Part shown: one piece after another, positions 6,568-13,203 of the stretch | Position numbering within the stretch: position 1 is the first letter of the stretch | Layout of the letters: each line of letters begins with the position of its first letter | Origin: CAZVUW01 sp964629825 | GTDB lineage: Bacteria; Actinomycetota; Nitriliruptoria; Euzebyales; Egibacteraceae | Assembly: GCA_964629825.1 (NCBI GenBank) | Contig: CAZVUW010000085.1 | Span: forward strand, 1-14,162 | DNA: 14,162 nucleotides | Direction: 5' to 3' | Notes under the pieces: model-generated | Seen by the model: only the letters and a program-made list of their open reading frames with translations | What the model was told of the DNA's origin: nothing | The model's database searches: none | Program-made: the position numbers and the translations under genes

Positions 6568-7317
6568 CTAGTCGTCGACGGCGGTCAGGGTCAGGCCGCC
6601 GTCGACGACGAACGACGCCCCGGTGGCGTAGGTCGAGGCCGGTGAGGCCAGCCAGGCGATGATCTCGGCGATCTCGCGCGCGGCGCCGGGGCGGCCGACC
6701 GGGATGCCCTCGCGCTGGACCGTCTCAGGATCGACGTCGTGCTGGCCGGTCATCGGCGTCGCGATCTCCCCGGGGGCCACGGCGTTGACGAGGATGCCGT
6801 GCTCCGCGAGCTCCAGGGCCATGACCTTCGTCAGCAGGCCGAGCCCGCCCTTGGCCGCGCAGTAGGCGGCGGCGTTGCGCTTGGGTATGTGCTCGTGGAC
6901 GCTCGTCACGTTGATGATCCGCCCGCCGCGGCCCGCCTCGACCATGTGGCGAGCGGCGCGCTGAGCGCAGATGAACGCGCCCGTCAGGTTGACGTCGATC
7001 ACGCTGCGCCACTGCTCCAGCGTCATGTCCAGGAACGGCTGCCCGTCGCCGGTGCCCGCGTTGTTGACCAGCACGTCCACGCCGCCGAGGTCCGCGGCCA
7101 GCTCGTCCATGACCCGGCCGGCCTCAAGCGTGTCGGCGAGGTCCATCCGCCGCACCTCGGCCCGGCGGCCGAGGTCGCGCACGAGGTAGCCCGTGTCCTC
7201 GGCGCCGTCCTCGTCGGTGTTGTAGGTGATGCCGATGTCGAAGCCGGCCTCCGCCAGGCGCACCGCGGTGGCCTTGCCGATGCCCGAATCAGAGCCGGTG
7301 ATGATCGCGACCGCCAT
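6568..7317 (-). CDS. SDR family NAD(P)-dependent oxidoreductase, YohF-like
   Basis: A classical short-chain dehydrogenase/reductase of 249 residues. The cofactor-binding TGSDSGIG is at 7-14, NNAG at 85-88, and the catalytic tetrad is N110, S139, Y152 and K156 (YCAAK). The C-terminal VVDGG (237-241) is typical of the family. Stretches such as GRIINVTSVHEH and ALELAEHGILVNAVAPG strongly resemble E. coli YohF and related proteins of unknown substrate. The ATG at 7317 is preceded by GAGGAG with a 5-base spacer. It is divergent from the M20 peptidase gene across 86 bases and convergent with the PEBP gene. The residues after the glycine motif (around 29-35, GITYNTD) do not settle NAD versus NADP preference. 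The substrate cannot be inferred from the neighbours. Confidence 0.94.
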   Translation of the reverse strand: MAVAIITGSDSGIGKATAVRLAEAGFDIGITYNTDEDGAEDTGYLVRDLGRRAEVRRMDLADTLEAGRVMDELAADLGGVDVLVNNAGTGDGQPFLDMTLEQWRSVIDVNLTGAFICAQRAARHMVEAGRGGRIINVTSVHEHIPKRNAAAYCAAKGGLGLLTKVMALELAEHGILVNAVAPGEIATPMTGQHDVDPETVQREGIPVGRPGAAREIAEIIAWLASPASTYATGASFVVDGGLTLTAVDD

Positions 7318-7390
7318 GGAAGCTCCTCGGTAGGAAGTCGTAGCCGTCGCCGTACCCTCCTCTGCGCGACCTGCAACGTCCGACGTCCGC

Positions 7391-7396
7391 TACCGT
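7391..7396 (+). promoter_or_regulatory. Candidate -10 box; possibly leaderless M20 transcript
   Basis: TACCGT fits the actinobacterial TANNNT -10 pattern and ends 7 bases before the ATG at 7404, while no Shine-Dalgarno-like sequence precedes that ATG. This suggests a leaderless mRNA. There is no convincing -35, so the call is weak. Confidence 0.25.
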
Positions 7397-7403
7397 CCGG
7401 CTG

Positions 7404-8765
7404 ATGCACGCAGCGCTGACCACGATCGACTGGGCGGCCGAGGGGGCAGCGGCCGTCGGGCTTCTGCGCAGCCTGCTGGCGGTGGACACCTCAAACCCGC
7501 CGGGCGCCGAGGAGGCCTGCGCAGAGCTGGTGGCAGAGCATCTGCGCGGCAGCGGCCTCGAACCCGTGCTGCTGGCCGCCGCGCCAGGACGGCCCAACGT
7601 GATCGCGCGGCTGCGTGGCGACGGCGACGAACCGCCGCTGATGCTGTCCGCGCACCTGGATGTGGTGCCGGCCGCGGCGGAGCGCTGGACCCATCCCCCA
7701 TTCGCCGCCGAGGTGGCCGACGGCTGGATCTGGGGCCGTGGAGCGGTCGACGACAAGCACATGGCGGCCGCCAGCCTGGTCGCGCTGCGGCTGCTGGCCA
7801 CCTCGGGCGTGCGGCTGCGGCGCGACGTGATCCTCACCGCGGTCGCCGACGAGGAGGACGGCTGCGGCCTCGGCAGCGCATGGCTGGTCAGAGAGCACCC
7901 CGACCTGGTGCGGGCCGGCTACGTGCTCGGGGAGGTCGGCGGCTTCACGCTGCACATCGGCGGGCGCGCCCTCTACCCCGTCCAGGTGGCGGAGAAGGGC
8001 GCCTGCGCGCTCCGGGCCCGCGCCAGCGGCGCCAGCGGGCACGGCTCGATGCCGCGTCGCGACGACGGGGTCACGCGGCTGGCCGCCTTCCTGCAGCGCC
8101 TGAGCGCTACCAGGCTGCCGCCGCAGCGCTCGGCGGCGCTCGACCGCTTCCTCACGGATCTCGCCGCCACCCAGCCGCTGCCCGCTCGAGCGCTGCTCCC
8201 GCTGGTGGGCAACCGCTGGCTGTCCGGCCCCATGCTGAGCCTTCTGGAGCGACGCCAGCCGGCGCTCGCGCGGAGCCTCTCGGCGCTGTCGCGCAACACG
8301 GCGGCCGCGACGATGGTCAGCGGCGGAGCCAGGACCAACGTCATCCCCGGCACGGCCGAGGCGCTCCTCGACGGCCGCATCGCCGTCGGCTCCAGCCAAG
8401 AGGAGCTGCTGGCTCAGCTGCGCCGCCTGGCCGGCCCGCACGTCGAGATCGAGGTCTTCCTGGGCGACAGCCCGCCCGTGGAGCAGCCGATCGACACCGA
8501 CCTGTTCGCGACGATCGCCGACGTCGTCGCCGAGCACCACCCCGGCGCGGTCGCCCTGCCGACGATCATCCCCGGCTTCACCGACGGCCGCTTCTGGTCC
8601 GAGCTGGGCGCGGTCTGCTACGGCTTCACACCCGTCCGGCTCGAGCCCGACGACCCGCCCTTCTGGGACCTGTTCCACGCCGAGGACGAGCGCATCCCGG
8701 TGGCGGGCTTCACGGCAGGAGTCCGGATGCTCGCCGACGTGGTCTTCCGCTTCTGCGCCGCCTGA
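7404..8765 (+). CDS. M20 family metallopeptidase / deacylase
   Basis: The 453-residue protein has the full two-zinc M20 active site. H84 and D86 lie in LSAHLDVVP, D116 in GRGAVDDKHM, E150-E151 in TAVADEEDG, E177 in VLGEVGG, and the last histidine H425 in DLFHAEDERIPV. By family knowledge H84, D116, E151, E177 and H425 bind zinc, while D86 and E150 support catalysis. The lid/dimerisation domain is marked by SGASGHGSMP (207-216) with H213 and spans roughly 195-345. It is related to ArgE, DapE and carboxypeptidase-type enzymes; the sequence does not tell which. There is no signal peptide, so it is cytoplasmic. ATG 7404 lacks a ribosome binding site but the homology fits this start. A short hairpin follows at 8773-8799. 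Confidence 0.92.
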   Translation: MHAALTTIDWAAEGAAAVGLLRSLLAVDTSNPPGAEEACAELVAEHLRGSGLEPVLLAAAPGRPNVIARLRGDGDEPPLMLSAHLDVVPAAAERWTHPPFAAEVADGWIWGRGAVDDKHMAAASLVALRLLATSGVRLRRDVILTAVADEEDGCGLGSAWLVREHPDLVRAGYVLGEVGGFTLHIGGRALYPVQVAEKGACALRARASGASGHGSMPRRDDGVTRLAAFLQRLSATRLPPQRSAALDRFLTDLAATQPLPARALLPLVGNRWLSGPMLSLLERRQPALARSLSALSRNTAAATMVSGGARTNVIPGTAEALLDGRIAVGSSQEELLAQLRRLAGPHVEIEVFLGDSPPVEQPIDTDLFATIADVVAEHHPGAVALPTIIPGFTDGRFWSELGAVCYGFTPVRLEPDDPPFWDLFHAEDERIPVAGFTAGVRMLADVVFRFCAA

Positions 8766-8772
8766 CCCCACA

Positions 8773-8799
8773 GGGCGGCCGCGACTTCCGGAGCCGCCC
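8773..8799 (+). terminator. Candidate terminator hairpin after the M20 gene
   Basis: GGGCGGC (8773-8779) pairs with GCCGCCC (8793-8799) around a 13-base loop, starting 7 bases after the stop. There is no T-run. It is plausible but short for this GC-rich background. Confidence 0.4.
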
Positions 8800-8823
8800 G
8801 TCCGGCCGGTCCGGTCGGGGTGG

Positions 8824-8851
8824 TTGACCCCTGCCCCCAACGGGGCACACT
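8824..8851 (+). promoter_or_regulatory. Candidate promoter for the 80-residue protein gene
   Basis: TTGACC (8824-8829) is close to the -35 consensus. CACACT (8846-8851) lies 16 bases downstream as a possible -10 with only the A2 and T6 positions matching. The spacer contains a perfect 6-bp hairpin, TGCCCC (8832-8837) with GGGGCA (8842-8847), that could be an operator or a second terminator for the M20 gene. Confidence 0.3.
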
Positions 8852-8886
8852 GCGATCACACGCATGTAGTTACAAAAGGGGTAGCC

Positions 8887-9129
8887 ATGGACCTGTGCGC
8901 GCTGGTGCTCGAGGCCTGCGATCTGCTCGAGCGCTCCCGCCATCCCGGGCTCGCCGAGGAGGTTCTCGCCGAGGAGGCGCTGTGCCTGCGCGAGGAGCTG
9001 TGCGCTGCGCTGGCGGACTGCACCGATGACGACGAGGCCGCAGATGGCCTCGCTGCGCTGGCCGAGCTCGACGGCGTGGTGGCGCGGTTGCACGCGCTGC
9101 GGGACGCCACGTTGCCGCTGTCGGCCTGA
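8887..9129 (+). CDS. Small acidic cysteine-containing protein, unknown
   Basis: An 80-residue protein starting at ATG 8887, preceded by AAAAGGGG with a short spacer. It is predicted to be almost entirely helical and rich in Leu, Ala, Glu and Asp. There are no membrane segments and no signal peptide. Five cysteines (C4, C11, C33, C39, C45) fall in its first half at intervals of about 6-7, as if lining one face of helices. No CxxC motif is present, so a classic zinc ribbon or rubredoxin fold is unlikely. I do not recognise the family. It lies 129 bases upstream of the HPF-like gene on the same strand, but a possible promoter and a hairpin lie between, so they may not be co-transcribed. Coding is supported by the start context, the third-position GC bias and the lack of a competing frame. 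Confidence 0.7.
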   Translation: MDLCALVLEACDLLERSRHPGLAEEVLAEEALCLREELCAALADCTDDDEAADGLAALAELDGVVARLHALRDATLPLSA

Positions 9130-9187
9130 GCCGGCCCGAGCCGGGGCTACGCTGCTGGGTGAAGCGGTCGGGATCCTCGATCGCTTG

Positions 9188-9219
9188 CCGACCGAACCGC
9201 CCGGGGAATGGTCGGTCGG
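9188..9219 (+). promoter_or_regulatory. Stable hairpin in the leader of the HPF-like gene
   Basis: CCGACCGA (9188-9195) pairs perfectly with TCGGTCGG (9212-9219). Two further pairs (9197-9198 with 9210-9211) extend the stem across one bulged A, giving about 10 bp with an 11-base loop. It lies 39 bases before the ATG at 9259 and 58 bases after the stop of the 80-residue protein. It could be a terminator for the upstream gene or a leader element of the downstream gene; there is no T-run. Confidence 0.5.
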
Positions 9220-9258
9220 CCAAGACTCCCTTCGCACCCCACGCAGGAGAGCGACCTG

Positions 9259-9606
9259 ATGACGGACACCGACCAGCGACGCCCGGCGAGCGTCGAGCTG
9301 CTCCGACTCGGCACCGGCTTCGACGAGGACGAGCGCGATCGCATCGTCGAGCAGTTCCGCAAGCTGGACAAGCGCCTCAAGCGCTGGCCCGAGGACGTGG
9401 TCGAGCTGGAGCTGTCCATCAAGGAGCGCGACACCCTGTCCCAGCAGGTCACCTTCGAGCTGTGGATTCACACCGACGGCGACACGCACTTCGTCGCCAC
9501 GTCCAAGGAGGCCCTGCTCCAGGACGCCCTGATGGACGTGCGTGAGGACATGTGGCGTCAGGTGGACGAGTTCATCAGCCGCAAGACCGACGGCCGCAAG
9601 CGCTGA
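9259..9606 (+). CDS. HPF/RaiA-family ribosome-associated protein, short form
   Basis: A 115-residue protein starting at ATG 9259, with CAGGAGA 8 bases upstream. It resembles the S30AE/HPF-RaiA domain, whose members bind the small ribosomal subunit and promote dormancy or block translation. The order of elements fits: helix 22-42 (FDEDERDRIVEQFRKLDKRL), strand VVELELSIKE, strand QVTFELWIHT, strand THFVATS, then helix 84-108 (EALLQDALMDVREDMWRQVD) and a basic tail (SRKTDGRKR). It lacks the C-terminal dimerisation domain of long HPF, so 100S formation in the long-HPF manner is not expected. The match is by pattern, not strong identity, so treat the function as probable. The stop TGA directly abuts the TCA (reverse stop) of the convergent AlkZ-like gene. 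Confidence 0.72.
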   Translation: MTDTDQRRPASVELLRLGTGFDEDERDRIVEQFRKLDKRLKRWPEDVVELELSIKERDTLSQQVTFELWIHTDGDTHFVATSKEALLQDALMDVREDMWRQVDEFISRKTDGRKR

Positions 9607-10722
9607 TCAGCTCTCGAAGCTGACCTCGGCCGAAGACGCGCCGCGGGACGCCGCCAGAAGCTCGGCCTCGCGCTCCGTGGCGCGTCGCTGCGCCGCCGAG
9701 AGGCGGCGGAACGGCTGCACCTCGACCTCGACCTTGCGGCCCTTCCGGCGCGCGCGCCAGCTGCCGGCCACGTCGCCGGCCACCAGCAGGGCGCCCGGCT
9801 TGCCGAGGACGGGCCACAGGATCTTGCGGTGGCCGGCGTCCGGCACCAGCAGGTCGCGGTCCCTGGCCTGCATCAGCGGGTCTGACGGCGGGAGCAGACG
9901 CACGTCCGGCGGGTCCGGCGGATCGGCGAGCTGCTCCAGGCTGTCGGGCATGGCGAAGGCGCGCGTGCCGTCGCGGCTCACCTCCACCGCCTCCTCCGGC
10001 CACCACGCGGCCAGCTCCCCCGCGCGTGTGCCGATGAACGCCGCCACCTCCGACCGGGTGGCGGGCCCCAGCAGCCGCAGGTAGGAGGCGATCAGGTCCG
10101 TCGGACCGGCGCTCTCCTCGGGTACTCCCGGCCAGCCCGGGACGGGCTGGAACGTGACGGTCGACTCCCCCGGCACGAACGTGATGCCAGCGGGCAGCAC
10201 GGCCACCCGGAACAGCGAGTCGTGGACGTGGGTTGCCTTGCAGCGACGGCAGTCGACCGTCAGCCCGGCCGGCACCCGCGGCGTCAGCAGCGTGCTGACC
10301 TCGCCCTTGGGCATGGGGCCGTCGACAATCTGCGCCATCTCGACGGCCACCACCCGCCAGGCGGCCAGCCCGCCCATCTCGGCGGCGTTCACCTGGGCGG
10401 CGCCGCTGTTCAGCCGCGTGAGGGCATCGACGTCGTTCCAGGGCCAGAGCGCGCGGGCGAGCGGCTCCAGGTCCTCCTGCCGGTGCACGTGCGGAGCGCC
10501 GCGCAGGGTCCACGTGGTGACCAGCCCGGGTTCGGCGGCCGGGTTCTCCGGAGGCGACGACAGCCGGTTGGCCAGCGCGTGCGCGGCCGAGCCGACCGGC
10601 GTGTCCTGCACGCCGAGGTCGAGGACCGCTAGGTCGGCGATGTCATCGTCGGCCCGGTGCAGGCCCTGCGCGGCCGCGCGGTAGGCCAGGACCCGGTCTC
10701 GGTCGAAGTCCTTCTGCGCCAT
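9607..10722 (-). CDS. AlkZ/YcaQ-like winged-helix DNA-binding protein (HTH_42)
   Basis: I place the start at ATG 10722, preceded by a near-perfect AGGAGGTGA with a short spacer, giving 371 residues. The HTH_42 (DUF1006) family signature is clear: TTWTLRGAPHVHR (69-81), MPKGEVSTLL, ATRSEVAAFIG, then LLPPSDPLMQARDRDLLV and GALLVAGDVAGSWRARRKG near the C-terminus. Family members include the AlkZ and YcaQ DNA glycosylases, which excise alkylated bases or unhook interstrand cross-links and use a catalytic Q-x-Q or related motif. Here the matching position reads VQDTP with Q39-D40-T41, so the second glutamine is replaced. Glycosylase activity is therefore uncertain. It is convergent with the HPF-like gene with no gap and divergent from the secreted propeller gene. 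Confidence 0.88.
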   Translation of the reverse strand: MAQKDFDRDRVLAYRAAAQGLHRADDDIADLAVLDLGVQDTPVGSAAHALANRLSSPPENPAAEPGLVTTWTLRGAPHVHRQEDLEPLARALWPWNDVDALTRLNSGAAQVNAAEMGGLAAWRVVAVEMAQIVDGPMPKGEVSTLLTPRVPAGLTVDCRRCKATHVHDSLFRVAVLPAGITFVPGESTVTFQPVPGWPGVPEESAGPTDLIASYLRLLGPATRSEVAAFIGTRAGELAAWWPEEAVEVSRDGTRAFAMPDSLEQLADPPDPPDVRLLPPSDPLMQARDRDLLVPDAGHRKILWPVLGKPGALLVAGDVAGSWRARRKGRKVEVEVQPFRRLSAAQRRATEREAELLAASRGASSAEVSFES

Positions 10723-10906
10723 CGCTTCACCTCCTGGCCGGGCGGGCCACGATGCCATGGAGCGGCTGGCGCTGCAGGTGTGCGCCAGGTGCCCACGGGT
10801 CGGAACCCTTTCGTCGGCGGCGACGTCCCACCGATCGCTGGGCCACAACGGCGCCGCGCACGCGGATCGCCCGGGTGCTCGGCGAGCTACGACGGGAGGT
10901 TCGACG

Positions 10907-13096
10907 ATGCGCGCACGCACGGCGATCGCGGCGGTGCTGGGGCTCTGGCTTGCGGTCGGGGCGGTGGTGGCGATCCAGCCCTGGGGCCGCCCGGGCGGGC
11001 CGGATGACGGTGACGACTTCAGCATCGGCAGCCCGAACGTGCGCCTGGCGAGCCTGACCCCGTTCGGGGCCTGCACGGAGCTCGAGGACTACGTCAAGGA
11101 GCACGCCCTCGAGCAGGTCACCCCCTACGGGCTGGGCGGCGGATATCCGATGGAGATGTTCGACGTCGTGGCTACCGAGGAGGCGGCGGCAGACACGGCC
11201 GGCGATCCGGCGCCCATGGCGATGATGGCTGACGGCGCCAATGTCCGCGACTCAGACACCTCGGGCGGTAGCGGCCCCATGGACGTCGACTTCTCGGGCA
11301 CCAACGTGGCCGTGGCTGGAGTGGATGAGCCGGACATCGTCAAGACCGACGGCCGGATCCTGTACACGTCGGTCGACGACCGGATCCGGGCGCTCGACAT
11401 CTCCGGTGCGCAGCCGGTGGAGCTCGGCCAGCTCGCCCTCGAGGGCGAGCCATGGGGCCGTGAGCTGCTCCTCGCGGGCGATCGCCTGCTGGTGCTGGGC
11501 ACCGCCTTCACCGAGGGCCGTCCGGGCATGCCCATGCCCATCGAGGGCGACGGCGGCATCGGGGACGCGCGCCTTTCGATCATGCCGATCGGCTCGAGCA
11601 CGGCGACCCTCACCTTGGTCGACGTCTCCGACCCGGCGGACATGCGCGTGCTCGAGACCCTGACGCTTGAGGGCCAGTACCTGTCCGCGCGCCTGGTCGA
11701 CGGGATCGCACGCGTCGTGGTGCGGGCCGAGCCGGTGGCGCTCCCCTTCGTCTACCCCCAGACGGGCGGTCTGCAGGCCGAGGAGGAGGCGCTCGAGCGC
11801 AACCGCGAGGTCATCCGCTCCTCCACCGCCGAGCAGTGGCTGCCCTACTACATACATACACGAGTCGACGGCGAGCGTGTGGACGGCGAGCGTGTGGACG
11901 GCGAGCGTGTGGACGGCGAGCGTGGCGACGGCGATGGCGGGGAGCGCACCGAGGGCACCCTGCTCGACTGCGAGTCCGTCCACCGCCCCGGCGAGTTCTC
12001 CGGCTTCGGCACCATCAACGTCCTCAGCATCGACCCTGCGCAGGACCTGCGGCCGGACGGGGCGACTGCGGTGCTGGCCGGCGGCGAGACGATCGCGGCC
12101 TCCGCGGATCGCCTGTACGTGGCCACCAACCGCTGGACCCCGGTGGCCATGTCGGGCACCGCCATCGACGACCGCGTGATCGCCTCCGAGGAGCTCAGCA
12201 CCGAGGTCCACGCCTTCGACATCACCCAGCCGACCGCGCGCTACGTGGCCTCCGGCTCCGTGCCGGGTCATCTGCTGAACCAGTTCTCGATGTCCGAGCA
12301 CGAGGGGCTGCTGCGGATCGCCACCACCGAGAACCCCAGCTGGGGCGGCGACGAGCCGCAGGAGAGCCGTGTGGCGGTGCTGGCCGAGCGGGGCGACGCC
12401 CTCCAGGAGATCGGTGCCGTGGGCGGGCTGGGACGCGATGAGCGCATCTACGCCGTGCGCTTCCTTGGCGAGATCGCCTACGTCGTGACGTTCCGCGAGA
12501 CCGATCCGCTCTACACGGTCGACCTGTCCGACCCCACCGCTCCTCGTGTGCGCGGTGAGCTGAAGATCCCTGGCTTCTCGTCCTACCTGCACCCGCTGGG
12601 CGACGGTCTGCTGCTCGGCGTCGGGCAGGACGCGACCGAGGACGGGATGATCCTCGGCGCGCAGATCTCGCTGTTCGACGTGTCCGACCTCGACAACCCG
12701 CAGCGGATCTCGACCCTGTCGCTGGGCGAGCAGTCCAGCACCGACGCCGAGTACGACCACCGCGCGTTCCTCTACTGGCCCTCTACCGGGCTCGGGGTGC
12801 TGCCGGTGCAGCGCTGGGGCTGGGACGAGAAGACCCAGACCGAGGACATCGACTCGGCCGCGGTCGGGTTCGTCGCCGAGGGCGGAGCGCTGCGCGAGGT
12901 CGGCCGCGCGTCGCACCTCGAGCCCCCCGCGGTCCAGGACGCCGCGGAGCGCACCAACCCAGACATGGCATACCGCTCCTCGATCCGCCGCTCGGTCGTG
13001 ACCGGCGACTCGCTGATCACGATCAGCGAGCGAGGGTTGCTGATCAGCGACCTCGACAGCTTCACCCCCAGCGGGTTCGCCGCATTCTCCCGCTGA
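10907..13096 (+). CDS. Secreted beta-propeller domain protein (PF09826 type)
   Basis: ATG 10907 follows GGGAGG with a 7-base spacer, giving 729 residues. The N-terminus is a basic start plus hydrophobic segment (RARTAIAAVLGLWLAVGAVV), a signal peptide or anchor, with no lipobox cysteine. The family mark SGTNVAVAGVDEPDIVKTDG lies around 130-149, followed by repeated blade strands such as ILYTSVDDRIRALDIS, RLYVATNRWTP, VHAFDITQPTARYVASGSVPG, AYVVTFRETDPLYTVDLSDP and LLLGVGQDATEDGM. The function of this family is unknown; it is typical of actinobacteria, archaea and some firmicutes. C56 and C355 are candidate partners for a disulfide. A loop after WLPYYIHTR contains a four-fold VDGER repeat (residues 320-339) followed by a Gly/Asp/Glu-rich linker. 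A strong hairpin at 13105-13136 ends the unit. Confidence 0.9.
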   Translation: MRARTAIAAVLGLWLAVGAVVAIQPWGRPGGPDDGDDFSIGSPNVRLASLTPFGACTELEDYVKEHALEQVTPYGLGGGYPMEMFDVVATEEAAADTAGDPAPMAMMADGANVRDSDTSGGSGPMDVDFSGTNVAVAGVDEPDIVKTDGRILYTSVDDRIRALDISGAQPVELGQLALEGEPWGRELLLAGDRLLVLGTAFTEGRPGMPMPIEGDGGIGDARLSIMPIGSSTATLTLVDVSDPADMRVLETLTLEGQYLSARLVDGIARVVVRAEPVALPFVYPQTGGLQAEEEALERNREVIRSSTAEQWLPYYIHTRVDGERVDGERVDGERVDGERGDGDGGERTEGTLLDCESVHRPGEFSGFGTINVLSIDPAQDLRPDGATAVLAGGETIAASADRLYVATNRWTPVAMSGTAIDDRVIASEELSTEVHAFDITQPTARYVASGSVPGHLLNQFSMSEHEGLLRIATTENPSWGGDEPQESRVAVLAERGDALQEIGAVGGLGRDERIYAVRFLGEIAYVVTFRETDPLYTVDLSDPTAPRVRGELKIPGFSSYLHPLGDGLLLGVGQDATEDGMILGAQISLFDVSDLDNPQRISTLSLGEQSSTDAEYDHRAFLYWPSTGLGVLPVQRWGWDEKTQTEDIDSAAVGFVAEGGALREVGRASHLEPPAVQDAAERTNPDMAYRSSIRRSVVTGDSLITISERGLLISDLDSFTPSGFAAFSR
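11864..11938 (+). repeat. In-frame 15-base tandem repeat encoding VDGER
   Basis: Units at 11864-11878, 11879-11893, 11894-11908 and 11909-11923 read GTSGACGGCGAGCGT. Units 2-4 are identical and unit 1 differs at one base. A degenerate fifth unit follows at 11924-11938. Each encodes Val-Asp-Gly-Glu-Arg. Just upstream, 11849-11860 holds a short TACA-type microsatellite. The 15-base period keeps the reading frame whatever the copy number. Confidence 0.95.
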
Positions 13097-13104
13097 AACC
13101 CACG

Positions 13105-13136
13105 GCCCCGGGGTCCCGGCGACCAGGCCCCGGGGC
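13105..13136 (+). terminator. Terminator hairpin after the secreted propeller gene
   Basis: GCCCCGGGG (13105-13113) pairs with CCCCGGGGC (13128-13136), a 9-bp all-GC stem with a 14-base loop, starting 8 bases after the stop. There is no T-run, as often in high-GC actinobacteria. Confidence 0.7.
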
Positions 13137-13158
13137 GCCTGTGGACAGCGCGGCGAAC

Positions 13159-13164
13159 TAGGCT
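13159..13164 (+). promoter_or_regulatory. Candidate -10 box for pepN
   Basis: TAGGCT fits TANNNT and lies about 40 bases before the GTG start, between the preceding terminator and the gene. The expected -35 position has no good match, so support is only positional and by similarity to TAGGCT at 3302-3307. Confidence 0.3.
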
Positions 13165-13203
13165 TGCGAGCGACCCTTTCGTCGCTCCGAGCCGAGGTTG
13201 AGC

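Noticed and set aside
10723..11076. N-terminal extension of the AlkZ-like frame
   Set aside because: It overlaps the start of the divergent propeller gene, while the consensus AGGAGGTGA ribosome binding site directly precedes ATG 10722.
11864..11938. Short tandem repeat as a CRISPR-like array
   Set aside because: Units are contiguous without spacers, in frame inside a coding region, and encode a pentapeptide.
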